64,000 nucleotides of DNA from Litomosoides sigmodontis. Taxonomy: Eukaryota; Nematoda; Chromadorea; Rhabditida; Onchocercidae. The first letter of the stretch is position 1. Every line of letters starts with the position of its first letter. The position numbers and the translations under genes are program-made. Below, in pieces: positions 36,164-48,100 of the stretch. The notes below the pieces were generated by a model. That model saw nothing but the letters and a program-made list of their open reading frames with translations. It was not told the DNA's origin and did not search any database. Location of the stretch: the NCBI GenBank assembly GCA_963070105.1, contig OY718805.1:8966652-9030651 (forward strand). The letters run 5' to 3'.

Positions 36164-37720
36164 ATGGCCAATTTATTTGCTAATATCGATTTGAAGAAAG
36201 TTGATGGCACCATCAAGAAAGGAAGTGAAGTACTGGCCGTAGGTGTTGCAACTCAATTTATTTCAATCATTTGTTTTTACTCCTTCTTAATTAAATTTTT
36301 TTTTCATATTATTTAATTTCAGAACAAAAAAGTTGTGGCGTTATATTTCTCAGCACATTGGTGCCCATCCTGCCGACAATTTACGCCCGTTCTAAAAGTG
36401 ATTTCCAAACATCCAATTATTGAAATTGCAGTAGATTGGTGCAAAATTAGCAAAATCTTAAATTTTCGTAAATTTAATTTTACAGAATTTGGAATTATGA
36501 GACGCACACTTTTTATTGATTGAAAGAGGAACTGTCAAAATTTGATAAGAAATTAGCTTTCACATTTCTGAGTGTAAAAAGCTTAAATTTGAATGACTTC
36601 GAGAAGCATTTTTTGTGCTTGATCGGTTGAGAACACTGGTTGAGGAAATAACAGTAGGTGTTTGATGAAGGGTGTGAGTGAATGGATGACTTAATTTGCA
36701 CAGCTTCATTAAAATTAAAGCGTAGTTTTTTTTTTTGAGCATATTGATATGAAACTGTAAAATTTAATAATGCAAAAAATCACTGCTACTTTTGTAAATC
36801 TCGTTGAATTAGGAATGTAGTTGATCGATTTTCAAATAAATCTAATCAAAATTTCTATTCTTTTTCATATTTGAATTTCAAAATTTAATTTTGTTTGCAA
36901 AAGTAGGGATAATAGTTGGGTTTTTCATTTCTTTTTCATACATTAAGGAATTCTACGAAGAATTAGACGATGATAAATTTGAAATCGTATTTGTGTCATT
37001 GGATCGTTCCGAAGAAGATTTGAATAACTATATGAAGGAATCACATGGCGATTGGTATCACATTCCATTTGGTTCCAGCGAAATTGAGTTTGTTTTTTTT
37101 TTTTGCTTGAAAACTATCCAATTCACTTGATAAATTTTACAATACGAAGAGGTGGAAAATTGAAAATTTATAGGAAAAGAAACAATAGAAAAAAGAATAG
37201 ATAATAGAAAAAAAAATTTACAATACAAAGAGGTAAAAAAGAGTAGGAAAAAAGAAGAGGTGGAAAAATTAGGAGTACAATTGCAATAAAAAATTGAAAT
37301 TTTTTTTTTTTTACCGGATAAAAAAGCCTATCAGTTTAGTCACTTCAACCCATCTGAATCTACGATTCATATAAAAGAAACTATTTCGACTAATTATCCC
37401 TTCCATTGTCATTTCATCATTTTTTAGAAAGCTGAAGAGTAAGTACGAAGTTGCTGGAATACCCATGCTCATTGTGCTCAAAGCCGATGGTAGCGTTATT
37501 ACCAAAAATGGTCGTGCTGATGTTTCGGTGAGAATTTTTTATTTCTACCTAATTTTAGGTCAAACTTCTCGACCATCTTAAATTAAAATGTGACCAGTAG
37601 GAAGTGAATATGTTAGCTAAGATTGATTTTAAAATTTTTATGAAATCAAAATAATTTCCTTCTACGTTACTTCAGGGAAAAGCTCCACCGCAAACACTTT
37701 CCGGTTGGTTGGCAGCTTGA
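36164..37720 (+). CDS. Nucleoredoxin/tryparedoxin-like thioredoxin, copy A (CPSC)
   Basis: A small thioredoxin-fold protein of the nucleoredoxin/tryparedoxin type, expected to work as a cytosolic disulfide reductase. Five exons splice in phase: 36164-36238, 36323-36397, 36948-37087, 37428-37527 and 37676-37720. They encode 144 residues, about one thioredoxin domain. It shows [10 protein letters not shown], then the active site CPSC at residues 39-42, [15 protein letters not shown], the WYHIPF block, the cis-Pro segment [14 protein letters not shown] and a final GWLAA. The family norm is WCPPC, and copy B keeps it. Here a Ser replaces the second Pro, which usually changes redox potential without destroying activity. 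Intron 3 contains a small internal repeat (TTTACAATACRAAGAGGT). The function is inferred from fold only. Confidence 0.88.
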
Positions 37721-38776
37721 ATGAAATGATCAGTTGATATTTGAACGTAGAACTAATAATGTTGCTTCAAATGCTTCAAATTTTTTCACTTTCATTAAAA
37801 TGATGTCACTGTAGTAGTGTGTAAATGTGAAAATTCTTCATTCAATACTTTATTTTGTAATACATCTGTTGCGAAATTCTGAAATGTTCTTCCACATGAG
37901 AAAACTCGTAAAAGAATCTCATATTTCAATTGAAACTCTAAATGAGCACAACCATTAAACTAAACACCAATGAGTGTTCAAAGAAAAAAAAGAAAGAAAA
38001 GAAAGAAAGGAGGAAAAGATTGACAAACGAACAAAGTATCGATAATCCGAGATAACATTACAATGTAAACTGTTAATCGTAATGATGCAAACAATTTACC
38101 GTCTTATCCTAAAATTTCAATTTCACTACGCTTAAAGGATACTGTACGGTTGAATGAATAACATCAAGGAATTATCCTTCATCAATACATTTAGCTTATT
38201 ATATGTTATGCTTCATTATTGCTGCATAATTATGCTAAATGAGTGATGGTGCAGTTCTGCTAATTATTACGCATAATAATTACTTGGTAATCACTGTGGT
38301 AATCATGTTTGCGTTCATTAGTGGTATCTTTTAGTGATGATTATCGTAAAGTTTCCGGAGAAGGAATGTGTTTGCTTGGAGAAATTCTCTTTTAAACTTT
38401 TAACTAACAAATTATTCATTATAAAGACCAATAAGTGATGTGTGGAAAATGTTTGCTAGCCAGATTACACATTATTATGAGGTACACTTATCACAATCTC
38501 CCATGTTTATCATAGCTAGGAAGATATTATTTGCTCATTCTCTCTATGCGTTTCCTTCTCTTCTGTTATCAGAGAGAACCTGAATAGAAAAAGCAGACGT
38601 CTCTTACTACGCCTCATTTTCAGATTTACAACGCACGTACGTAAAGTGCAAAATTGCACGTATCGATTTGTCATGAATTAGCACATGGGATGTGAAATTT
38701 TCATGTTGCGATCATTGGTCGGTGTTGTAGGAGGAGTAAGAGTGACAAACGTGTTCTGTGTGTGGTGTGTGTGTTA

Positions 38777-38793
38777 GGGGGGGGGGGGGGGGG
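38777..38793 (+). repeat. Poly-G tract
   Basis: Seventeen G in a row after a GT-rich stretch, a strong candidate for G-quadruplex structure in very AT-rich DNA. It lies 40 bases left of the inverted-repeat-bounded segment. Confidence 0.9.
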
Positions 38794-38830
38794 CTGCTCA
38801 TGTGAGGGAGTGGGAGGAGTAGTTGGTTTA

Positions 38831-39944
38831 CTGGGTAACCATGCATGCTAGGTAGCTGTTATTTATTATACTAGAGTATGAGTCATTAAAATTTACTGCT
38901 TAACAAATTCTTGGAAAGCTACTGCAGTAGTCATCGATGTGACAGGAATTGCACATAGAATTGATTTTAAAACGTATTCCACGTTTTACAATTTAACTGT
39001 TTTGTACAGTTACAAACAGTATGATTTATGAAGAGAGGAAATGGTCACTGCTTATTGATAACGATAAAATGGTAGTGATAGAATATGTGTTGGAGTGGAG
39101 GACTGACACGATGGTGGCAGTTACGATAGTGTGGTAAAAGCTTACAATGCTTGTTATCATTTGCATTTAGCACAGAATGATCAATTACGCAGTGCAAGTA
39201 AAGATTAAGCAACCAGGATCCATTGTACGTTCTCTTTGAACTTACGTAATACTTCAAATTTCTTTTCTTTTCTTATTTTTTTGTGCATCAAAATCAAGTT
39301 ACGTCAGTGTTTCCAATGCATCTTTCATTACTTACCTTCAAACAGGTAAGATATTGTGCATTTCCATTGTCAAATGTACCAGTTACATGTGGAAAGTGGG
39401 ATGAAAGATATCTTTTTAGGGTGAAAATGTAAATGGATGAGTAACGGAATATAAACACACTAAGTAATGACGACCGTTAAGGCAAGCTGTTGCGAACATT
39501 ATGTATGCGAATATATAAATGGTTAACTTGCTTCAAGTCTTTATATATGCATGAGAAGTATTAGCTTTCTTGCCGATAATTCTATTCAGCAAAACATGGA
39601 GGTAGCAAGTATTACTCCGCCTTTCTCGTTTTAGAAATTAAGTGTAAAGTTTTCGTAGCCGTTATGTCTCGTTTATTCCTATGGAAACAAAATTTCTCAG
39701 CAAATAGTCTTTTCTCTGTTTCATCCTTCTAAAAGCATTCCTTGCCTCTGTCTCCTATCCTGATGACTCTGCAGAGATTGAGAAAGGTGAAGTAGAGTAA
39801 GAGGGAAGAAGAAAGAGCTGTCAGGCTACACTATTCAGTGTTTTTATGGTTGAATTCTATGCAAGACGTATTAAAATGACAGACATCATTTCCATTGTAA
39901 ATTGTGCACGGTTACCCAGCTACACTGCATGCATGGTTACCCAG
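38831..39944. mobile_element. Inverted-repeat-bounded segment, possible non-autonomous element
   Basis: The left end 38831-38858 begins CTGGGTAACCATGCATGC and ends TAGCTG. The right end 39917-39944 is its reverse complement with 3 mismatches in 28 (18 bases perfect). The 1.1-kb interior has no coding frame. The segment lies between the two duplication copies. The right end also repeats GGTTACCCAG directly (39910-39919 and 39935-39944). I recognise no known family, and target-site duplications are not clear, so a chance or structural origin is possible. Confidence 0.35.
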
Positions 39945-39976
39945 TGCGAGAAATTTTCAAAAAGGTGTATTTGCTG

Positions 39977-40730
39977 GAAAATCAGGAAGGGATTTTTTTC
40001 TATCATTGCGGACATCGATGAAAGCGCAGTCCTTATTGAATGAGCGATTTTTCTTATCCCTCAATTTGCATTGATTTTATTCATGGATTTCACTTTTAAC
40101 CTTGTGTGAAAACAGTAAAATAGTTAATAATGAGAGTTTTTATGCGATTTATTTTTGGAAATTTATAAGAAGAGAGTAATAATAAAGTGTGGGATTTGAG
40201 CTTTTGAGGGATTTGGTTTTTATAAATTTAAATAAGTGCGTATGGCTAAAATGACTTCATTTTCATATGCACACACATAGTTTTTGTATATTATGCAATT
40301 ACGGGACAGTCTAGGAGTTTACTTTATACGCAATAAATATATGAAAATACAAACTTGCTCTTCTTCGTGTGATCTCCGTGGCGTGTTACTTGCTGAGCAC
40401 TTCATTTATGGTTAAGAAGAGGAGTGATATATCACGGAAAATCAGACTATAGGCAGAAGAGCTTTCTGGAATTGTATATTAGTCAACAAGCTGTAATCCT
40501 TTAACTAAAATGGAAAAGTCTGCACAATCGTCTAAGAGCCTAGGCATTCCTGATTCTGAAGATGTAAACCAATCCGTTCTCTCACACTGTTCATGTTTAA
40601 GAAATAGTACTGACATTTGATGTATTTTGTTAGTGTAAAATTTTGTATATGCCATGCTATGTACAGCTCATTTTCCTCTTTATCCTATTGCATTATGCAT
40701 ATCAGTTTGTGATTAAAATTTGTCAATAAA
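39977..40730 (+). pseudogene. Decayed lgg-1 last exon with 3'UTR
   Basis: Bases 39977-40043 align with lgg-1 exon 4 (33736-33808). They share GAAAATCA, GGAT plus a T run, CATTGC, GAAAGCG and the closing TTGTGAATGA/TTGAATGA. The copy has several small deletions that break the frame, and the acceptor CAG is lost (TGCTG). The 3' part aligns in patches with the lgg-1 3'UTR up to the shared AATAAAATGTTTC at 40725. Exons 1-3 were not found upstream. It cannot make ATG8. Confidence 0.7.
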
Positions 40731-41371
40731 ATGTTTCAAAAATTTCGATCATGCTATTATCGTGGTTGGGAGTGTATTGAAGTCACATACTTAAGGGATA
40801 CGGAAAGATTTGCTTCAACTAACATTAGAAGTTTTTGTTAAATTTGGAGATGGAAAGGATTATAGTTTATGTGCGGCTGTACTTTTTTATGTTTAATAGG
40901 TGGAGAAATACTTTCATTGTCTTTCAGGCTTTCGATGGCACGTCTTCCTGTTTTCCATACGAAATGTGATTTGGTGAAGAAGCTTTGAATTACCAAGGAG
41001 TGTTGCGGAATTGAATTATAACCATTTCCTAGTATTTGGGTGCTGGGGGTACTAAACAAATTGGACTATTGTGAACTAATTTTGCTCGAAAAGCCTCTGA
41101 GATTCGAAATGTGACTCTTTTGGCAGAGTTCAAAAGCCAAAGCGGAACTATTGCTTAGGTCACAAACAAAGATAGCATTTTATGTGAGAGTTTCATGACA
41201 AGCGAAAAATTTCACAAGATCACTACCTAGTTTCTGTCAAATTAATGCTAAAAGTGGGTAACAAAGGAAAAGTTTAGGACTCGTTCAATTTAATTAACTT
41301 TGTTTAATTTATATGTGATATTACCAAAACAAAAGCTAACATTTCTTGCTGGATTTTTTGAGAACTCAAAA
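40731..41371. other. Spacer upstream of redox gene copy B
   Basis: No gene is seen. A short T-rich tract ending TTTTTTGAG at 41362, just before the ATG, may be the trans-splice acceptor. Confidence 0.45.
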
Positions 41372-42512
41372 ATGGCTAAATTGTTTGCTGATGTGGATTT
41401 GAAGAAAGCTGATGGTTCTGTAAAGAAAGGAAGCGAAGCGCTGGCAGTATGTCTTTTAGTGATTCATTTAAAATAAAAAAAAAAAATTTAAAATAATTTT
41501 TAGCAATCTGTAAATGAATAGGTTGAATATGAGTCATCATTTCAGAATAAGAAAGTTGTGGCACTATATTTCTCAGCGCATTGGTGCCCACCATGCCGAC
41601 AATTTACGCCGATTCTAAAAGTGATTTCCAAGTTTCCACTTTTCAAAATTACAGTAGATTAGTGCAAACCTGACAGAATCTCACACATCAGTTAAAACAG
41701 GAGCCGTATGAATTTTTAATAATCGTGTTTTATTGGAGATTCCCTAGAAACTTGATGTTTTTTTCTAAATGAGAGATTAGTTTTTTAATCCTAAGCATAG
41801 CAACTTTTCCTAATCAATTCTTTCTCAACTTGATTTTCAAGTTTTAATTTTATTTGCAAAAATGTAGATATTGATTGCGTTTTTAACACACTCAGGAATT
41901 TTATGAAGAAGTGGACGATGATCAGTTTGAAATAGTATTTGTGTCATTGGATCATTCCGAAGAAGATTTGAATAACTATCTGAAAGAATCACATGGCGAT
42001 TGGTATCACATTCCATTTGGTTCCAGCGAAATTGAGTTCGTTTTTTGCTTGAATACGAAGAGGTAGGGAATGAGGAGTATTGCTTAGTTTTGGGATCAGT
42101 TTGGCCACTTCAAGCCGTTCGTATCCGAGATTCATATAAAAAGAAACTTTTTTGACAAGTTGTCTTTTTTGTTATCATTCCTTCGTTTTTAGAAACCTGA
42201 AAAGTAAGTACGAAATTGCTGGGATTCCCATGCTCATTGTGCTCAAAGCCGATGGCAGCGTTATTACCAAGAATGGTCGTGCTGATGTTTCGGTAAAAAT
42301 TTCATTTTTGCTTAATCTTAGGTTGGATTTGGATTTCCTGGATTGAAAAAATTATATTCACCGTCTCAAATTGAAATATCATCGATAGAAAATAAACACA
42401 TTGGCTGACGCATTTTATTCCAACTTTTATGAAGTAAAATTGTTTTCCTTTCGCAATACTTCAGGGAAAAGCTCCACCGCAAACGCTTTCGGGCTGGTTG
42501 GCAGCTGCCTAA
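41372..42512 (+). CDS. Nucleoredoxin/tryparedoxin-like thioredoxin, copy B (CPPC)
   Basis: Tandem paralogue of the gene at 36.2 kb. Five exons with identical phases splice to 145 residues: 41372-41446, 41546-41620, 41896-42035, 42193-42292 and 42465-42512. It keeps the canonical WCPPC active site (residues 38-42). Residue changes from copy A are few: ELDDDK/EVDDDQ, DRSEED/DHSEED, KYEVAG/KYEIAG, and an extra Ala at the end. Exons 3 and 4 have long stretches of near identity at the DNA level, while introns are shorter and diverged, which suggests a recent duplication, purifying selection or gene conversion on the exons. The expected role is thiol reduction in the cytosol. Confidence 0.88.
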
Positions 42513-45185
42513 TGCAGATTGAGTGAAATAACCTGTTGATATTTCTTCTATCAATTTCCTTTTTATGTCTTCCTAATTTTTCTGTTTTATTCAATTGTGT
42601 TGTGGTAAATGGAAATTTTTTTACTAAATGTTTTCTTTTTTAATACATTTTCTGTGCTGATAAAAATATTTCGATTTTTGTTTTATTACAGAAAAAAAGC
42701 AATTAAACTTTCAAGAATGGGTTGAAATAACGCTATATGTAAGAGAATGTTTGTGAAACCAATCGTGAGGAGTGGTATTCTCAAGTGTGCTTCTGTGCGG
42801 GAAAGCTCGTAAGAGTGACCCGCGTTTATTGATATTCCAAACGGGCACAACCATAAATTGATGCCAGTAAGTGTTAAAAAAGCAAAATTTGAATGAACAA
42901 AGTGTTGTGCATTCGAGGCAACGTCATCTATTTATCTTTCTCTCATCAAATATTAGTCAAATGATTTGACAAATAATAATAATTGATAATGAACTGAAAT
43001 TTTAGACAAACCAAGTTTGTTTAAAATTTCAATTCTTTATTTTAAAGAATACAGTGAATAAACAAATAACTATGTCCAAGCAGTTTGTTAATTCATATCT
43101 GTTTGCTGTGGACGGTTAACCATCAATTGCATGCACAAAATGACCAATTGTGACGTGTTTGCTATCAGTGCTAATCAGGTAAATCAGGTTTACTGTGAGT
43201 AGTGCTAATCACTGGCGCATAGTTATGGAAAAGTAATATATGTGAAGGATTTTGAAAGTAGCAAATGGTATTGTACGACAAAACAAAAAACAAAACAAAT
43301 GTTATGAAAAGTTTCTCGTTAGACATGGAATGTACACCGAGAGATGATGGATTGAACCATAAATGATCATAATTATTTGACGTAAACGTCACTACCATTG
43401 TCTGATATTCAACTGCTATTCCTACGGCAATGGAAGAGCCACAGTGTGTAGCGATACTGAAATAATCGCGGAGTCGAGAATACTGACAATGTTGACATGT
43501 GGAAAATGTTGTTTCACTTTGATAAGCGATACATTTAAACACATTCCATTTGATTATTGATTATTGAAGGAAAACGATAATTTAGATTTGCTTGAAACCA
43601 CTAAAGGAGTAGAAATCGCAAAACATAGCACTTACAGATTGAATGAATATCATTGTCCACAGCGAAGTTTTCATATTTCGAATGTCTACTTGCATCACAT
43701 CAAGCAGGTATAATTATCAGCTTGATGCTATATACTTAGCTATTACCTGTATGAACATGTGATGAGTTCCAGGCTGAAGTGATTAATGTATTAAGTATTA
43801 ATTGATAACAAATAAGGAAAATATCACTATGATTGAAAAAAAAAAACTACTTTAAGGCATGACTACCAATAAGTCTTAGTCATGATTTAGTAGTTTTTCC
43901 CGTAATTGTGAAGTGGCGCACTTGTCAGAATCCTTACCTGTTTATATTATCATTAGGAAGGATGTGCTATATCTGTCTATACATTTCATTTCACTTCTTT
44001 TTTCTGCTATTCTTTCTTCACACATTGCATGTACACGCATCCCACTGCACCAAAACATATCAAATCTCAATTTTGAAATTTTTAACATACATGCGCTATG
44101 CGCAAATGCACACATTGATTAGTTTGAGACATGAAATTTCAAACTGCGATAGTTGGTCGACGATGCAAAGATGACATCAGCGCTCGATGAGGGGAAAGGG
44201 CGTTTAGGGATAAAACGATGAGCGGTGAGCGTGTTGAGCACTCCCGCGAGGTTTATGGTATTGGTGCGGGAAAGTACCATAGGGTATTTAATGTTTAAGA
44301 AATTTTTCGATAAAGCACTGAAAATTACTGCTGTAGAAGGGTTTTTTCCCTGATACTCCGGTATTTATTAATGCATTCGTGCATCGTGGTGTATTTTAGG
44401 TGAGAGAAGTTTGATATTCTTTGATAAAATCACTCATTTCCGTAAATTTGTGACATTTTTCACTGTCTTTGATGCTAGCTAACCCAATAGGTTTAGAGAG
44501 TATGGAGAAGAAGAAAAAGTGGCAGGTTTCTCCACCCGTTTCTTTTTACAGTGGAAATAATTCATGGAGAATGGAAAAAATAATAAATAGCGCAGAGCCG
44601 TTGCAGTTGTACTCTTTGCTACGCATATATGACGTAGACTTGATAATTCTACATGATAATTATGCATGCTAATTGCTACTGTATTTTTAGTTATCGATTG
44701 TTACAGTGCATAGTAGTGCAACGTGATCCTGTTTACAAGCAACAACTATGTCTGTAAGTTTCGCTTTCTTTAGTATTGAAAGAGAAAAAAGAAAAGAAGA
44801 GGAGACAGTTCACTGTAAATTTGCATTGAATTTGTAATGTATATATATAAATGTATGATGAGAGGAATAAGGTGGTATAAGCAGTAAGACTGGTCAAGAT
44901 AGGATAAGTCTTGAGTGAGTTGGACATAGTAACAGAGATGGATGAGAGATTGTGAAGAGGAGGAGATGAAGAAGGAGCCAACCAGCTGCTTGAGAAACAG
45001 TTAGTCTAAGCGAAGCATTGTATATTCGATCGTCGTGTGCAATGATCCCCCCCCCCCCCTTTGACCTCCCTCTTCTATGAGATTGTCTGAAAAAACAATC
45101 CAATGTTATTGGGCATCGTCACAGGCGTAGTATATTAGTAGCAAGCAGAGAGGAGTTGGTAGCGTGTAGGAAACGCTTCACTAGG
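42513..45185. other. Intergenic region, redox gene B to tiar-1
   Basis: The left 1.6 kb is the 3' flank of duplication copy B. The right part (44200-45185) should hold the tiar-1 promoter. ATGTCT|GTAAGT at 44748-44758 could be an alternative first coding exon of tiar-1. A 13-base C run lies at 45047-45059. The minus-strand open frame of 123 codons at 43171-43542 has no recognisable motif. Confidence 0.45.
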
Positions 45186-48100
45186 ATGACGAAGAGAAGT
45201 GCTGATGATTGTACACCTACGCAAGGGACGAAAAAAGTACGAGAGGAGGTATGTGAGCTTGTCAGGTCGTAGATGAAGTTGTAAAACGATGATATTGTTA
45301 CGTGTATGGGTGGTATGATTGCTTCATTTCATTAATCTAAATGTATCGTTCGCATCTAGAAAAGTCATACAAAAGTTACAGGAACATATTTATAAACAAT
45401 TTTATTTTCAATTTCAATTCACTTTTAATGGAATATTTCTGGAAAGAATTCATATACTTTAGATTTTATTCGCATATGAATGAGTAATCAAAGTAGGATG
45501 AACAATAAATGTTCACATAATAGATTATATTTAGATTTCTTTAATGAATGATGTAGAACAGGATTTGAAAACTTATTTTTTTGTTTTGCAGTTTAACTCG
45601 TACGGTTACGGAGCATATGGCTACGGACAGCAAGTAGCCACTCCTTATGGACACGATGAAACAGGGATGATGCAAGGCGTGATGGGTCCAGGAACTGGCG
45701 GAGGCGGCAGTTGCGGTAGCTCAGGAGGAGCTTATAATGCCCGTTATCATTTCCAAGCAGCGCAAAATGCTGGATTTGATACTGGTAGTGAGGATCATCA
45801 ACCAAGAACTGTGTATGTCTCCTTTTAGTTTCTATAATACGCCAAATTTCTCTTCGTAGTATCGAATTTTAGATAAACATTACTTTTATGCGGTATAATT
45901 TCAGCTATGTTGGGAATTTGGATCCAAGCATAACAGAGGACTTTATCACTACGCTATTTGGACAGATTGGTGCTGTAACAAAAACAAAAGTCATCTTTGA
46001 TGTACGTTTCTTATATTTGACCAAGATTTTAAAGTTATGGTAGTTTAAAATATTTTGAGGTATTTGAGATAAATATGTGCATTCTTTTTGCAACTTGTTA
46101 TTGTTTACAATATCATTCACGTCCGCTTTGGTGGGTAGCGACGCTTCTTTGTTATTTTTATTCGAATTTTTTTCATTTATTCCTCATTCATTCTTTATAC
46201 GCTTTCTGGTACACATTCATTATTGTAAAGAGTTTTGAATTTTTCTCCTTTCAATAGAAAAAGAAAAATCGGACGTGATATGATATGTATGCAGATAATA
46301 AGGGAGATATACACATGGCGTTGTTGGTAAGGACTACTTGATGCTAATTGCTACTACAACTATCACTGTTACTACTTTATTGCACATCTCACAAACAGGA
46401 TGTGGATATGATATGTGAATATTTGGAGAACAGGGAGAGTGTACTCAAGTTGTCTCATATACACAGACTCTAATTCACATGCCGGGGCATTTCGCGCTCT
46501 TTGGCTAAGTACCAATTTTTTCAAATTTAATTATTTCATCATTTTCATTATACCTTTGAATTTTTTTCATTCTTTTTCACTTCATTCACTCGCTTTCCTT
46601 CTTTTTATTATTGTCGAATTTTCTTCAACTTTTATTCATTAAAAGAAAAACAAAAATCGTACACACTCATTAGAAAGAAAAAACATTGAACCCAAGTAGC
46701 CTTGAGAATACGTCACATTATAAAAAGGTAAGTACCCAATGGCATTGCGCACCATCCTAATTCCATTTTCCTCAGGACAGGAAAGGTTATAATACCTAGT
46801 AGTAGCAGTAGTAGTAGGTGCGATAAGGAAGGGTATGTTGTCAAATAAATCGAAACAGGTGAGTTCAGATGTGCAACAATATTTGACGTTGTTTCATTTT
46901 TGGATCCTTCGATTTTGTATGTCTAAATTTCTTTTGGCTTGAGTATTTTTGCTCGAAATCGAAGGAGGTAGAAATGCGACAGCTTCAGAGTAAATTGCAG
47001 TGCATAGTCGAATTTTTTATTATCGTTTTGCAGGGAACGAATGATCCGTACGCTTTCGTGGAATTTGCTGATCATTACACTGCTGCACAAGCGTTGCAAG
47101 CAATGAACAAAAGAGTACTTCTAGAAAAGGTTTGTTAAAGGATAAAATTTTTCATAAGTCCATTTTGTTTATATCAAATTTTATTAAGTTGGAATAACTT
47201 CGTATTTTACTGGTAGCTAACGTATATTTCAGAAAAATAGTTTTAACCGAGAATAGGAGGAAGGATTATGTAAAGAGTGATTTAAAAGAAAAAATTCAGG
47301 AAATGAAAGTAAACTGGGCTACGGAACCAGGATCACAAGCCAAGGTAGACACAAGCAAACACTTTCACGTATTCGTTGGTGATTTGTCACCGGAAGTTGA
47401 TAACAAAGCATTAAAAGATGCATTTGCTCCATTCGGAGAAGTTTCGTAAGTTTCCACCCCAGTTCATATTCATTAGGTTTAAAATATTTTCTTGAGAAGT
47501 GCCCAGGTTGGGAATTACTGTATTTTACAGTGATTATTTAATTCATTTCTATAACGCTACTTAATTTTTATACTTACAGGGATGCCAAAGTAATTAGGGA
47601 TGCAACAACTTTGAAATCAAAAGGATATGGATTCGTTTCCTATCCGAAAAGAGAGGTAATATTCTGTTTGTACTATCATGAGTTTTTGGAAGAGTACTCT
47701 GGTTTTTTAGCACCATGTCGTATTTTTCACCCTGATACGGTTACATGCTCTAAATTTTTGAAGTGTATTTACGAGGGAATATTTGTTAACAGTAGGTGTA
47801 TCCATTTTTGACTTTTAAATGTGCTAATCGGATAAGATAAAGAAACGAAGGTGTATCTTTAATATTTAGGAAGCAGAGCGAGCAATAGAACAAATGAATG
47901 GTCAGTGGTTGGGACGACGAACAATTCGCACAAATTGGGCAACACGTAAACCAACTGGTACTGGTGCTGGTGATGGGCAGTACGGGCGTACCGAATTGAA
48001 TTACGATGACGTCTACAATCAGACGGGTCCGGACAACACATCTGTGTACGTCGGAAATGTTAGCGCAAGTGCTAATGGTGGGTCAGTGAGGGTATTGTAA

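Larger units (their letters stand above)
37721..39976. other. Spacer between the two duplication copies
   Basis: The first kilobase is 3' flank of copy A, alignable with that of copy B. From 38831 to 39944 lies a segment bounded by inverted repeats that has no counterpart in the other copy. A 17-base G run is at 38777-38793. No gene is seen. Confidence 0.5.
39966..44170 (+). repeat. Segmental duplication, copy B
   Basis: Right copy of the tandem duplication. It holds the decayed lgg-1 last exon and 3'UTR, the second nucleoredoxin-like gene and its 3' flank. It is shorter than copy A, mainly in the spacer before the redox gene. The ends are approximate. Confidence 0.65.

Noticed and set aside
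38777..38793. Shared origin of the G run here and the C run at 45047-45059
   Set aside because: Flanking sequences do not match in either orientation, so they are separate homopolymers.
43171..43542. Minus-strand open frame of 123 codons with several Cys and His
   Set aside because: No motif or splice partner. An open frame of this length is expected by chance in 64 kb of AT-rich DNA.
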